DNA of 44,007 nucleotides, taken from positions 1-44,007 of the IMG/VR virus record IMGVR_UViG_3300042876_000049; one strand, 5' to 3'. The notes beneath the pieces are model-generated. The model had not been told where the DNA came from. It ran no database searches and was given only the letters and a program-made list of their open reading frames with translations. Of this stretch, positions 1 through 8,450 are shown one piece after another. Every line of letters starts with the position of its first letter. The stretch's first letter is position 1. Source of the DNA: a virus. The position numbers and the translations under genes were made by a program.

Positions 1-2
1 TT

Positions 3-1331
3 GACATAGACCGTGAACTACTAGCTCACAAAGAACTAGTAATCTACAACGAAAAGAAGAAGCAAAAAGATGCGTTTGATGCATTAGTGGCTCGTTCCAC
101 TGCATGGCAACAGAAACATGACAAGGATGTGCAAGCCGCAGGTAAGGCTTACCTGGATAAGAATTTCTTCAACATTGAGCCTGAACTACTTGCATGGGCA
201 AGTTTGAAAGAATGGCTCAAGGACGAAACAGAACAAAAGCATATCGCCACTGTCATCGATACCCAAACCAAAAGTATCAGTAAAGAAAAAAAATTAATTT
301 CTAAGCTAGAAACGGAAATTGGGTCACTAGAAGATCACAAGTGTTATGCCTGTGGTCAAGAGTTCCATGACGAACAGCATGACAAAGTTCTTACAGCAAA
401 GCGTAATGACTTGGCTACTGCAAAAGAACATCTAGCAGAGTACGAAAAGAATCTAGCTATCAATCAAGCGTTGGTTAAAGACATTGGTACTAAGCCAAAG
501 ACTCACTATCCAACAGAAGCTGATGCGATTCGTCACAGTAGCGATCTTGCCAACTTGAAGAAAATCTGGGAAGATAAGCAAAATGAAAATAACCCCTTTG
601 ATGGACAACTTACTGAGACTCCTAGCATCGTTCTTGGCAAATGCCCAACTACTCATTACGATACCGAAGCCGAGGCAGTCGAGCATAGAACACAACTATC
701 ATCGCTACTATCACAAATTGAGACAAAAGCGCAGGAAGCTGATCCGTATCAAGAACAAGTTTCTGACATGGAGACTCAAGCACTTCAAGAGATAAATTTT
801 GATCGCATCAATGAGTTGACAAAAGCAATGGAACACCAAAAGTTCTTGCTTGACTTGTTGACTAGTAAAGATAGTTTCGTTCGCAAGAAGATCATTGACC
901 AAAACTTGAGTTACTTGAATCAACGTTTGACTCACTATTTGGACAAGATTGGTCTACCGCACAATGTCGTTTTCAAGAACGACTTGCAAGTTGAAATTAC
1001 TGAGTTGGGTCGTGAACTTGACTTTGATAACTTGAGTCGTGGTGAACGTAATCGTTTGATCTTGGGCTTGAGTTTCGCATTCCGTGATGTTTGGGAGAAC
1101 TTGTATGCACCGATCAACACATTGTTCATCGATGAATTGATTGACTCAGGTCTTGACACAATGGGTGTTGAGAACAGTCTAGCAATTCTAAAAGATATGA
1201 GTCGCCGTCGTCATAAGTCGATCTGGCTTGTTTCACACAGAGAAGAACTAGCAGGTAGAGTACCTAACGTTCTCAAAGTTGTGAAAGAAAACGGATTTAC
1301 TAGCTACAACACAGCTACTGACGTAGAATAA
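3..1331 (+). CDS. 46: gp46-like recombination endonuclease subunit (SMC/Rad50-type ATPase), 5' end outside window
   Basis: The reading frame is open from the left edge, so the gene is partial and its N-terminal Walker A half is missing; the first in-window start codon (GTG at 87) is only an internal codon. A long coiled coil surrounds a CYAC zinc hook (bases about 342-353), as in Rad50/SbcC/T4 gp46. The C-terminal part holds the ABC signature LSRGERNRLILG, a Walker B stretch NTLFIDELIDSGLD and the H-loop VSHREE. In T4, gp46 pairs with the nuclease gp47 to resect DNA ends for recombination-dependent replication; gp47 would be expected just upstream. Two similar segments, THYPTEADAIRH and THYDTEAEAVEH, form a short internal repeat in the coiled coil. 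Confidence 0.9.
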   Translation, partial: DIDRELLAHKELVIYNEKKKQKDAFDALVARSTAWQQKHDKDVQAAGKAYLDKNFFNIEPELLAWASLKEWLKDETEQKHIATVIDTQTKSISKEKKLISKLETEIGSLEDHKCYACGQEFHDEQHDKVLTAKRNDLATAKEHLAEYEKNLAINQALVKDIGTKPKTHYPTEADAIRHSSDLANLKKIWEDKQNENNPFDGQLTETPSIVLGKCPTTHYDTEAEAVEHRTQLSSLLSQIETKAQEADPYQEQVSDMETQALQEINFDRINELTKAMEHQKFLLDLLTSKDSFVRKKIIDQNLSYLNQRLTHYLDKIGLPHNVVFKNDLQVEITELGRELDFDNLSRGERNRLILGLSFAFRDVWENLYAPINTLFIDELIDSGLDTMGVENSLAILKDMSRRRHKSIWLVSHREELAGRVPNVLKVVKENGFTSYNTATDVE

Positions 1332-1364
1332 TTTACGCTAGATTCTACTGTGATAAGTAAGAGT

Positions 1365-1928
1365 ATGACAAGTCCACAGAAAGCAAAAGGCTCAGGTTTC
1401 GAGCGAGAAATCGCAAAATATCTTTCAGATAAGTACGGTGAATCATTCATTCGTGCTCCTGGATCCGGTGCTTATGTGGGTGGGAAGAATCAATCACGTA
1501 CAGAATTCTTGCACGAAGGTCAAATTCGTTCTTTCAAGGGCGACATTGTACCCGGTCAAAGTTTCAGTAAAATGAACATTGAATGCAAATTCTATGCTGA
1601 CTTCCCATTTCATCTATTACTTACAGGGGACTGTAAAGTAATCGATACTTGGATCGACCAACTCATGGACGTAGCAGATCCTGGCGATATTAATCTTCTG
1701 TTTATGAAGTTTAATCGCAAGGGTCGCTATGTTTGCGTACAAAGCAAATTTACATGGTTGGCTGACAACTTTGTGTATTACACATCAAAAAAGCACGGTG
1801 ACTGGACAATCTTCGAGTTCGACAGTTTCTTTGCATCAAACACTGAATTACTTAAAACATATTCAACATCAATAGACACCACGTCAAAACAATCATCTGA
1901 TAACCCCATTTTAACAATTAACATCTAA
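1365..1928 (+). CDS. PD-(D/E)XK nuclease, Holliday-junction-resolvase-like
   Basis: The 187-residue protein begins with a basic GSGFEREIAKYL helix, followed by RAPGSGAYVGG, then KGDIVP and MNIECKFY. The E...GD...ECK spacing is the PD-(D/E)XK nuclease core as seen in archaeal Hjc-type resolvases and related phage nucleases. I infer branched-DNA cleavage in recombination or packaging, supported by the gp46-like gene 33 bases upstream. I chose ATG at 1365 because it starts just before the conserved helix; GTG at 1350 is the alternative and adds five residues. The last 40 residues are polar and look disordered. VSR-like or restriction-type nucleases share the fold, so the substrate is uncertain. 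Confidence 0.65.
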   Translation: MTSPQKAKGSGFEREIAKYLSDKYGESFIRAPGSGAYVGGKNQSRTEFLHEGQIRSFKGDIVPGQSFSKMNIECKFYADFPFHLLLTGDCKVIDTWIDQLMDVADPGDINLLFMKFNRKGRYVCVQSKFTWLADNFVYYTSKKHGDWTIFEFDSFFASNTELLKTYSTSIDTTSKQSSDNPILTINI

Positions 1929-2345
1929 AGTTTGAAAAATTCGTTGGCTCCGTTGGGAGTCCTCCTTGAGACTGTACAGATCGTGCTGTGCCGTTAGATT
2001 CTGGAGTATATATGTTAGCAATAACATAGGAATACCGAGAGGGCAATCGGCAAAGCGAACCCTCAACAAGCTCACACTTATTTCATTTTTGCGGTGTGAG
2101 ATGTGCGTTGCGAAGGCGTCAATTGAAATAGCATTGATAGACCTAACTACAGCCTCATTATACTTTACAGAGCAACCGGTAGCGGATCATGTCACAAAGA
2201 CGGCAATGATTCGGAGGAAAAATGACTATGGATGACGGGCATGGCAAATGTACCCTTAACCAAAGGTAGTGCTGAACAGCACTACCATGGCTTCAAAGCG
2301 GCAATACGTATTCTTCTCCTTTAATAGTAAAAGAGAATAGTTAGA
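1929..2345. ncRNA. Candidate structured RNA in a gene-free stretch
   Basis: No convincing coding frame fills this stretch. It holds many perfect stems: 2011-2017 with 2022-2028 closing a GCAA tetraloop and extended by GTAT 2006-2009 with ATAC 2032-2035; GAGGG 2039-2043 with CCCTC 2060-2064; CTCACAC 2071-2077 with GTGTGAG 2094-2100; GGG/CAT 2237-2242 with ATG/CCC 2248-2255; and a 9-bp stem 2265-2273 with 2278-2286 closing GAAC. Density and tetraloops suggest a large ornate RNA such as those found in other phages, but I cannot assign a family. The strand is unknown because the genes on either side converge on this region. Confidence 0.4.
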
Positions 2346-2365
2346 ATAAATTAACCGTAAAAATA

Positions 2366-2407
2366 AAGAACGAACGAAGTGAGTTCTTAGATGAACGAAG
2401 TTCATCT
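2366..2407. other. Two adjacent perfect hairpins between convergent genes
   Basis: AAGAAC 2366-2371 pairs with GTTCTT 2383-2388, and immediately after it AGATGAAC 2389-2396 pairs with GTTCATCT 2400-2407 around a GAA loop. The second is followed by a short T-rich run. They may end transcription of the upstream plus-strand genes or of the structured RNA, but neither has a real U-tract. Confidence 0.4.
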
Positions 2408-2456
2408 TTAAAAGAGATACTAGAATAGATAACTCTAAACCTCTTATGACAAATGA

Positions 2457-2479
2457 ATAGGTACATCCAGTGTACCTAT
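2457..2479 (-). terminator. Hairpin behind the gp26 minus-strand unit
   Basis: ATAGGTAC 2457-2464 pairs with GTACCTAT 2472-2479 around a 7-nt loop. It starts five bases past the stop codon (2485-2487) of the minus-strand frameshift extension, the right place for a terminator. The following minus-strand sequence is only moderately T-rich, so termination is an inference. Confidence 0.35.
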
Positions 2480-2484
2480 ATCCA

Positions 2485-2715
2485 TTAGAAGAATGGCAAT
2501 TGAGATTTCTTAGTAATGTCTAGGTTCTCCTCAACAATACTTGCTATGGCTTCTCGCTCTTGGGGAGACATATTGAGTATGTCTTCATAGGAAGCTCCCC
2601 CTCGCATGTACCAAGAAAATTTCAGTGCGTTCTTTTTGATAGTATTGGCTTCTTCATCCATACTATCAATTAGCTTCTGTATCTGCTCAGGGGCTAGAGT
2701 GAGAAGCCTTAATCG
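2485..2715 (-). CDS. -1 frame extension of the gp26-like gene (predicted frameshift product tail, 76 residues)
   Basis: On the minus strand this frame is open from a TGA inside the gp26-like gene to a TAA at 2485-2487 and has no ATG, GTG or TTG before its conserved part. It encodes a plausible protein: LTLAPEQIQKLIDSMDEE, then FSWYMRGGASYEDILNMSPQ and IASIVEEN. The WYMRGG...SPQER pattern is like small tail-assembly proteins that follow phage tail chaperones. Lying in the -1 frame directly behind a T TTT TTC heptamer, it is best read as the C-terminal part of a fusion of about 349 residues with the gp26-like protein. The alternative is initiation from a rare start such as ATT. Confidence 0.6.
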   Translation of the reverse strand, partial: RLRLLTLAPEQIQKLIDSMDEEANTIKKNALKFSWYMRGGASYEDILNMSPQEREAIASIVEENLDITKKSQLPFF

Positions 2716-2721
2716 AAAAAA
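2673..2721 (-). promoter_or_regulatory. Programmed -1 ribosomal frameshift signal
   Basis: On the minus strand the heptamer T TTT TTC (2721 down to 2715) sits exactly in zero-frame phase over codons GAT TTT TTC of the gp26-like gene, one codon before its stop. After a 7-nt spacer, GCTTCT (2707-2702) can pair perfectly with AGAAGC (2678-2673), giving a downstream stem. Heptamer, phase, spacer and stem match known -1 frameshift sites such as those of lambda G/GT-type tail genes. Confidence 0.65.
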
Positions 2722-3533
2722 TCTGAAACGTTCAATGCAAGTGACTGCTCATAGTCATGACTACAATTAACACACTTGATTTTCATTGGTTTGATATTTG
2801 CACCTTCACGTAGTTTAATAACTTGGTCTCGAATCGCCGAGAATGTGTTTCTATCACAACCATGTAAAAATTCCGAAATGTACTCTTTGTTGTCTACGAT
2901 TGTATTTGGTAGTTTGATACTTTCGATGGTATTAACTACAATCTCGATGTTCATCTCTGTCAACTTTTTCATTGTAGCAGCCGACTGCTTTGCTCTAGCA
3001 TCATCATCTTCTATTAGCTGGATGTTATTGATTTCTCGTTTAATCTCAAATTGTGCTAGGTTACCATTGTTTACATCACGATATGAAAGTGGTCTGAACT
3101 TTATTTCTAAATCTCGGATTTTCATGACATTCTCGTAACCCTCTGCTTTGATATCACTCAACAGACTAACTAAGTTTACACCGTACTTACCAGATTCTTC
3201 ACATTTTGGGCAGAATGAATCGATTTCTAGATCATTGCCGTTTGTAGCTGCTCTGATGGCAATTAACAACGTGTCTACGTCAACTGACGGCAACACCCAA
3301 GGATCTTTGATTGATGGAACACAGCTTTTGATAATTTCAATTACTGCATTACCGTTAAACAACGCATCAGGGGTCTTCGCTGTAATTTCATCAATGGCCG
3401 TCATTGGGTATACTGGTAACTCACCGTTATCCGGCATTTCAAGAGTACCCTCAGGGTAATACTTGCCTTTGCTAGGAAGTGTGATATACAATGCTGGTCT
3501 ACGGAAATATTGTCTTAGTGGGTTATTGCTCAT
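2709..3533 (-). CDS. 26: gp26-like baseplate/tail assembly protein
   Basis: The 274-residue protein has the start typical of the T4 gp26 family in marine T4-type phages: RQYFRRPALYITLPSKGKYY, then ELPVYPMTAIDEITAKTPDALF and CVPSIKDPW. Two CxxC pairs (CPKC in the middle, CVNC near the end) probably bind zinc. In T4, gp26 is needed for baseplate hub assembly. The gene is transcribed divergently from the tape-measure gene. AAGGA lies ahead of the ATG and a late-promoter-like AATAAATA sits 50 bases upstream. Its last codons contain the frameshift signal, so two products are predicted, as for lambda-type tail chaperones. Confidence 0.8.
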   Translation of the reverse strand: MSNNPLRQYFRRPALYITLPSKGKYYPEGTLEMPDNGELPVYPMTAIDEITAKTPDALFNGNAVIEIIKSCVPSIKDPWVLPSVDVDTLLIAIRAATNGNDLEIDSFCPKCEESGKYGVNLVSLLSDIKAEGYENVMKIRDLEIKFRPLSYRDVNNGNLAQFEIKREINNIQLIEDDDARAKQSAATMKKLTEMNIEIVVNTIESIKLPNTIVDNKEYISEFLHGCDRNTFSAIRDQVIKLREGANIKPMKIKCVNCSHDYEQSLALNVSDFFD

Positions 3534-3566
3534 GAGTTTGTCCTTAATTCTTGCAATTTAGAAACG

Positions 3567-3573
3567 CTAAATA
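3567..3573 (+). promoter_or_regulatory. Late-promoter-like CTAAATA for the tape-measure gene
   Basis: CTAAATA resembles the T4 late -10 element TATAAATA and lies 26 bases before the ATG at 3600. It overlaps the zone of the divergent minus-strand promoter for the gp26-like gene. Confidence 0.5.
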
Positions 3574-3582
3574 CAAGTAAAC

Positions 3583-3590
3583 TATTTATT
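3583..3590 (-). promoter_or_regulatory. Late-promoter-like AATAAATA for the gp26-like gene
   Basis: The minus strand reads AATAAATA here, 49 bases ahead of the gp26-like ATG at 3533. Together with the plus-strand motif at 3567-3573 it forms a compact divergent promoter pair. Confidence 0.5.
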
Positions 3591-3599
3591 GGCAGAAAT

Positions 3600-6500
3600 A
3601 TGGACGAAAATAATAACCAGGAAATGCAGGAAACGCTAAGACAGCTTAAAGAGGGCTTCGACACGTTGACGAGCACCCTCACCGGCGTTACGGAAGGTCT
3701 CAAAAAGTCTGCTGAACAGACCGGGAAAGCTAACGAACGTCAAGAAAAAGCTGATGTTGAAAGATTTGGTTATACCAAAGATAGTACTGGAAAACTAAAG
3801 ACTCTTGCCGACCAACGTAATGAGATTGAAGCTCAATACGCAGCACAGGTTAAGAAGGCACTTGGTGAAGAAGCAGGTAACGCTAAGTTACGCCATGATC
3901 TGATTACCAAAGAACTGGGTGATTTAGCTAAATTAGTTGATGCTAACGGTAAGTTAAATGAATCTGCTATTAAACTACGTGCAGAACAAACAACTTCGAC
4001 TGAGTTATTAAAGAAACAAATCCAAACACAGCTTGATCTTCAAAAAGTTGAGGTTGAAAAACAAAACCTACAAAAGAAAGAAGTACAAGACCTCGTTAAA
4101 AAAGAAGCCGCTGAGAAGAAACAATCTGATCGTCAGAAAAAGTCGTTAGATGACTTTGAAAAGATGGTTAAATCTCCGGGTTCTACGTTTGACGATATTA
4201 GTCAAAAGAATCAATCACTAAGTGATATTTCTGGAAACTTAACTAATAGCCTGTTAAAGATGAATGAAGGTAGTATCGGTGTAACTATCGGACTACGCTT
4301 GTTGGGTGCTACTGCTGATCTTGCAGGCGCTGCTCTTAAAGGAGTAACTGCTGGGTTTACTACAATGGCTAAGTCAATCTATGACGGTGAGCGTGGTATG
4401 AAAGTTGGAGCTAAAGGGGTTACTGCTTTTACTGAAGAACTTAACAAAGGAGTTCAATCATTTGGTAGTTTCTTAGTTGGTATTGGTTCAGCTTCGGTTG
4501 CATTATCCATCCTTGCAGCTCCCTTCACAGGTGGACTCTCGTTGTTAGGTTTAGGGTTAGGGGCCGCAGCAATTGCATTGGGTACTACAGCTAAAGTTGC
4601 AGGAGATTTTGCTGTCACATTAGCAAAATTAAACGAGCTAGCAGCAGAACAGAACGATAAGTTATATGAGTCGTTCCAAGAGTTAGGTAAAGCGTCAATG
4701 ACCGGCGCCGGTGGCATGACAGAGTTATATAAAAACTTACAAAATGCCAACATGACTGTTAAAGAATTTGATAAGTTCAGAGGCATACTACAGTCAGCGG
4801 GCAAAGACATGAAAATGTTTGGTATTACTGCCGCGGAAGGTATCAAGACATTTGCTGAAACAACAGGAACATTAGTTAAGTCTAGTTTGGGTAGAACCTT
4901 TGAATTGATGGGTATTAGCCAAGCAGAACAAGCAGCACATGCTGAGAAGTATATGGCTCAGCAGACTAGATTTGGATTAATGCAAGGCAAAACCATCAAT
5001 GACTTGGCAAAAGGCGCAGGTAAGTACATTGAAGAACTAGACAAATTAGCAACATTGACTGGTGCTACTAGACAAGAACAAGAAGAAGCACGTAATGCTG
5101 TAATGGCAATTGAAGAACTACGTGCAGCAATGATTGACGCAGAACGTCAAGGTGATACTGCAAGACTAGAAGAATTAAAGCGAGCCGCAGATATGGCTGA
5201 ACAGCTACAGGCTGCAGGTTTAAGTCGTCAAGCTACTGGTACCGCACAATATTTTGCTGCAGGTAAAGCAGTCATAAGTCAAGAATCAGTTGAAGCACTT
5301 CAAACTTTATCCGGAACATTTGAAAAGATTGAAAAGAACATAGGTACTAATGCAACACGTACTGTCGATGCTGCCAAAGAAGTATACGAGCAGGCCGGCA
5401 AGTACGCTAGTGTTCGTAAGATTGGTGGAACCACTGAGGGACTATACGGTGACTCTTATGGTAAAACAGCCGATTTCTATAAGAGAGTAAGTCCGGAAGC
5501 AATTGCCCAAGCAGAAGCTGCCGCCAAAAAAGAAGGTAAGACATTTGATCTTGATGCTTTCCTATTAGAACAACGTAGGGCTACTGATAAGAGAACCACT
5601 GAGCAAGTTGATCTAACTCGTGACCAACAACAGTTAGCTCTTAAAATGGATCAAATTGCATTCAAGTATACTGATGCTGCAGGGGTAAACAAACTAGCGG
5701 CAGATAAATTTAAGGAAGCAGTTGACGAACTAGAGAATTTTCTTAATGGTAAAAAAGGCACCGCATCAGCTCCTCCGGCTAGAGCTCCATCTGTTGGTGC
5801 TCCAATGGCTAGTACTGGTGGCGGAGCAGCAACCGGTAACGTTAACATGTCTCGTCAAGGAAAACGAGGTGCTGCCCCGGCAGAATCTGCAGGTGGCGGT
5901 AGAGGTTCTGTAAATCCAAAATCTGTTGGAAGCACTGGAACACTATCATCAGCAGAACTAACATTTGATGATATTGTCAAGTTTACTGGAGGAACAGGAA
6001 GTAGAGATCATTTTGCAAAACTTGATCCTTCTGTTTCAGATGCATTTCAGCAAATGGCTAAAGAATACTATGATGCCACTGGTGAAAAACTACAAATTAA
6101 TAGTTCCTTTAGAAGTATAGAAGAACAAGCAAACGTGAACTCAGGTGGCAATCCAAAAGCTGCGCCCGGTAAGAGTAAACATAATGTAGGTAGAGCATTA
6201 GATTTGAATAGTTTTGACGTTCAAATGCTACAGAAGTTAGACTTGTTGTCCAAATACGGTTTTAACACTATCCCTAACGACCCACCTCACATTGAAATGG
6301 GTGCTAGAACAGGAGGATTGTTTGATGGTCCTTCATCGGGATATAAAGTAGAGTTGCATGGTAGAGAAGCAGTTGTGCCCCTACCAAATCCAAATTCAAT
6401 TATTAATGTAGAAGATACTGCTGTTAGTAAAAAATCTTTAGCTTCCGTGACTCCATCGGCTGCTCAACAGACAGGATCATCACCTGCGAACACTGATGAC

Positions 6501-6620
6501 TTATCAAATATTTTTGCAACCATGATGGCAATGATGGAAGACAAGTTCGATTCATTAATCAACAAGATGGGTGATAGTAACGATATACAGGACAGAATAT
6601 TAAAGAATTCAATGGCCTAA
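3600..6620 (+). CDS. Tape-measure-like tail protein with an M15-type peptidase domain
   Basis: The 1006-residue protein begins with a long Q/K/E-rich coiled coil (about residues 1-190). A hydrophobic glycine-rich segment (about 288-345) may cross or perturb a membrane, and more helix follows. An Ala/Pro/Gly linker near 720-790 leads to a C-terminal domain (about 790-900) with INSSFRSIEEQ, KSKHNVGRALDLN and NDPPHIEM. The H...D...H pattern matches VanY/M15 zinc D-Ala peptidases. After it comes GGLFDGPSSGYKVELHG then EAVVPLP, a motif common in phage tape-measure and tail proteins. I infer tail-length control plus peptidoglycan cleavage during injection. Length and position before the portal gene fit; a gp29-like hub protein is a possible alternative name. 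Confidence 0.75.
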   Translation: MDENNNQEMQETLRQLKEGFDTLTSTLTGVTEGLKKSAEQTGKANERQEKADVERFGYTKDSTGKLKTLADQRNEIEAQYAAQVKKALGEEAGNAKLRHDLITKELGDLAKLVDANGKLNESAIKLRAEQTTSTELLKKQIQTQLDLQKVEVEKQNLQKKEVQDLVKKEAAEKKQSDRQKKSLDDFEKMVKSPGSTFDDISQKNQSLSDISGNLTNSLLKMNEGSIGVTIGLRLLGATADLAGAALKGVTAGFTTMAKSIYDGERGMKVGAKGVTAFTEELNKGVQSFGSFLVGIGSASVALSILAAPFTGGLSLLGLGLGAAAIALGTTAKVAGDFAVTLAKLNELAAEQNDKLYESFQELGKASMTGAGGMTELYKNLQNANMTVKEFDKFRGILQSAGKDMKMFGITAAEGIKTFAETTGTLVKSSLGRTFELMGISQAEQAAHAEKYMAQQTRFGLMQGKTINDLAKGAGKYIEELDKLATLTGATRQEQEEARNAVMAIEELRAAMIDAERQGDTARLEELKRAADMAEQLQAAGLSRQATGTAQYFAAGKAVISQESVEALQTLSGTFEKIEKNIGTNATRTVDAAKEVYEQAGKYASVRKIGGTTEGLYGDSYGKTADFYKRVSPEAIAQAEAAAKKEGKTFDLDAFLLEQRRATDKRTTEQVDLTRDQQQLALKMDQIAFKYTDAAGVNKLAADKFKEAVDELENFLNGKKGTASAPPARAPSVGAPMASTGGGAATGNVNMSRQGKRGAAPAESAGGGRGSVNPKSVGSTGTLSSAELTFDDIVKFTGGTGSRDHFAKLDPSVSDAFQQMAKEYYDATGEKLQINSSFRSIEEQANVNSGGNPKAAPGKSKHNVGRALDLNSFDVQMLQKLDLLSKYGFNTIPNDPPHIEMGARTGGLFDGPSSGYKVELHGREAVVPLPNPNSIINVEDTAVSKKSLASVTPSAAQQTGSSPANTDDLSNIFATMMAMMEDKFDSLINKMGDSNDIQDRILKNSMA

Positions 6621-6622
6621 CA

Positions 6623-6629
6623 CTAAATA
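6623..6629 (+). promoter_or_regulatory. Late-promoter-like CTAAATA for the portal gene
   Basis: CTAAATA lies two bases after the tape-measure stop and 21 bases ahead of the portal ATG. Confidence 0.45.
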
Positions 6630-6650
6630 GTAAAAGAACACAATCCCCAT

Positions 6651-8432
6651 ATGACATATAAAAAACGTTTTGCAAATAAGAGTGGCGTAACAAGCCCAAT
6701 TTCTGGTGGCAACAGCAATGCTGGCGCCTGGAACGGTAGTCCTGGACAGAACGGGTCATCTACTGGAGGATGGAACAGTGATGACTTCGGATACAAGAAT
6801 TATGGTTCACGATTACCAGAAGTCTATACAGGACACCCTAACCGCATCGAACGTTACAATCAGTATGAAATGATGGACGTTGATGCTGAAATTAACGCAT
6901 GTTTAGACATTATCGCTGAGTTCAGTACTCAGAAGAACGAACACAATAAGACACCATTCAACTTAGAATTCAGCGAAGATCCAACACAGCACGAAGTAGA
7001 ATTACTAAAAGCACAATTACAACAGTGGTGTAAGCTGAATGAATTCGACACAAGAGCATTCAAAATCTTCCGTAATGCTATCAAATACGGAGATCAATTG
7101 TTCGTCAGAGACCCAGAGAACTTCAAGTTATACTGGATTGATATGACCAAAGTCATCAAAGTTATCGTTAACGAAAGTGAAGGCAAGAAGCCAGAGCAAT
7201 ACGTTATCAAAGATATTAACATCAATCTACAGAATTTAACAGTAGCAACAAAGACTAACACTGACTTTGCTGCTAATCCTGCAACAGGCCTAGGTGGTAC
7301 AGGTGGCGGTGGTCAAGGTGGAGGCTACACAGTTCCATCTATGCCATATAATACAACTGGTTCACGTTTTACTTTGGGTCAAAGTGAGTCAGCAGTTGAT
7401 GCTAAACACATTGTTCACTTGAGTTTAACAGAAGGTCTAGATAGATTTTGGCCATTTGGTCAGTCGATCTTAGAGAACATTTTCAAGATTTACAAACAAA
7501 AAGAACTATTAGAAGACGCTGTTCTTATCTATCGTGTTCAACGTGCTCCTGAACGTAGAGTGTTCAAGATTGACGTTGGTAACATGCCCAGTCACATGGC
7601 TATGGCATTCGTTGAACGTATCAAAAACGAAATTCACCAAAGACGTATTCCATCAGCACACGGTGGCGCATCTGTATTGGATGCAACATACAATCCATTG
7701 TCAATGAACGAAGATTACTTCTTTCCGGTCACCGCTGATGGCCGTGGGTCGAGCGTTGATCTATTACCCGGAGGTCAAAACTTAGGTGAGATCGATGACT
7801 TACGCTACTTCAACAATAGGTTAGCTCGTGGTTTGCGAGTGCCAAGTAGCTATTTACCAACAGGTCCAGATGATAACCCTACTCCATTGAGTGATGGTCG
7901 TGTTGGTACTGCAATGATTCAAGAGTTTCGCTTTAACCAATACTGTGAACGTCTACAAAAATATGTTAGTCAAAAACTAGATGAAGAATTCAAATTGTTC
8001 TTGCGTTGGAGAGGCTTCAATATTGATTCAAGCCTATTCACATTAGAATTCAATCCACCTCAAAACTTTGCATCGTATCGTCAAGCTGAATTAGATACAG
8101 CACGTATCAGTTCATTCAGTGCAATCGAACAGTATCCATATATTTCTAAGCGTTTTGCATTAGAAAGATTCTTGGGATTAACCGAAGAAGAAATTTCTAA
8201 GAACGAAACACTATGGCGTGAAGAAAACAACAAAGATCAAGACGTTGAACCAGAAGGTAGTGATCTACGTAACATTGGCGTATCTGCTGGTGATATGGAC
8301 TCCGATCAACAAGTGGCTGATGACTTAGAAAATGCTCCTGAAGAGGGAGATATGCCAGAAGTAGCAGGAGCAGTTGGTGATACAGCAGGCCCAATGCCAG
8401 GTAATCCAGCTCCAGGTGGCACTGGAATGTAA
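6651..8432 (+). CDS. 20: Portal vertex protein gp20
   Basis: The 593-residue protein is a T4-type portal subunit; twelve copies form the DNA channel at the head vertex. Typical gp20 stretches are seen: YNQYEMMDVDAEINACLDII near residue 65, RVQRAPERRVFKIDVGNMP in the middle, DYFFPVTADGRGSSVDLLPG and RVPSSYLPTG later, and a C-terminal acidic low-complexity tail (DMDSDQQVADDLENAPEEGD). A Gly-rich insertion (GTGGGGQGGG, about residues 213-224) precedes the central part. Length is a little above T4 gp20 (524). It starts the head module with genes in T4 order behind it. Confidence 0.95.
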   Translation: MTYKKRFANKSGVTSPISGGNSNAGAWNGSPGQNGSSTGGWNSDDFGYKNYGSRLPEVYTGHPNRIERYNQYEMMDVDAEINACLDIIAEFSTQKNEHNKTPFNLEFSEDPTQHEVELLKAQLQQWCKLNEFDTRAFKIFRNAIKYGDQLFVRDPENFKLYWIDMTKVIKVIVNESEGKKPEQYVIKDININLQNLTVATKTNTDFAANPATGLGGTGGGGQGGGYTVPSMPYNTTGSRFTLGQSESAVDAKHIVHLSLTEGLDRFWPFGQSILENIFKIYKQKELLEDAVLIYRVQRAPERRVFKIDVGNMPSHMAMAFVERIKNEIHQRRIPSAHGGASVLDATYNPLSMNEDYFFPVTADGRGSSVDLLPGGQNLGEIDDLRYFNNRLARGLRVPSSYLPTGPDDNPTPLSDGRVGTAMIQEFRFNQYCERLQKYVSQKLDEEFKLFLRWRGFNIDSSLFTLEFNPPQNFASYRQAELDTARISSFSAIEQYPYISKRFALERFLGLTEEEISKNETLWREENNKDQDVEPEGSDLRNIGVSAGDMDSDQQVADDLENAPEEGDMPEVAGAVGDTAGPMPGNPAPGGTGM

Positions 8433-8437
8433 CCAGA

Positions 8438-8445
8438 GATAAATA
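8438..8445 (+). promoter_or_regulatory. Late-promoter-like GATAAATA, five bases from the ATG
   Basis: GATAAATA is followed by five bases and then the ATG at 8451. With T4 late-promoter geometry transcription would begin at the A of the start codon. No Shine-Dalgarno sequence fits in between. Confidence 0.5.
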
Positions 8446-8450
8446 AGAAT

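Noticed and set aside
1966-2235. Open frame of 89 residues in the hairpin-rich gap
   Set aside because: Composition is not protein-like, no ribosome-binding site, and strong stems lie across it; better explained as structured RNA.
1929-2345. Group I intron
   Set aside because: I could not find the conserved P7/R-S core sequences, and no interrupted gene flanks the region.
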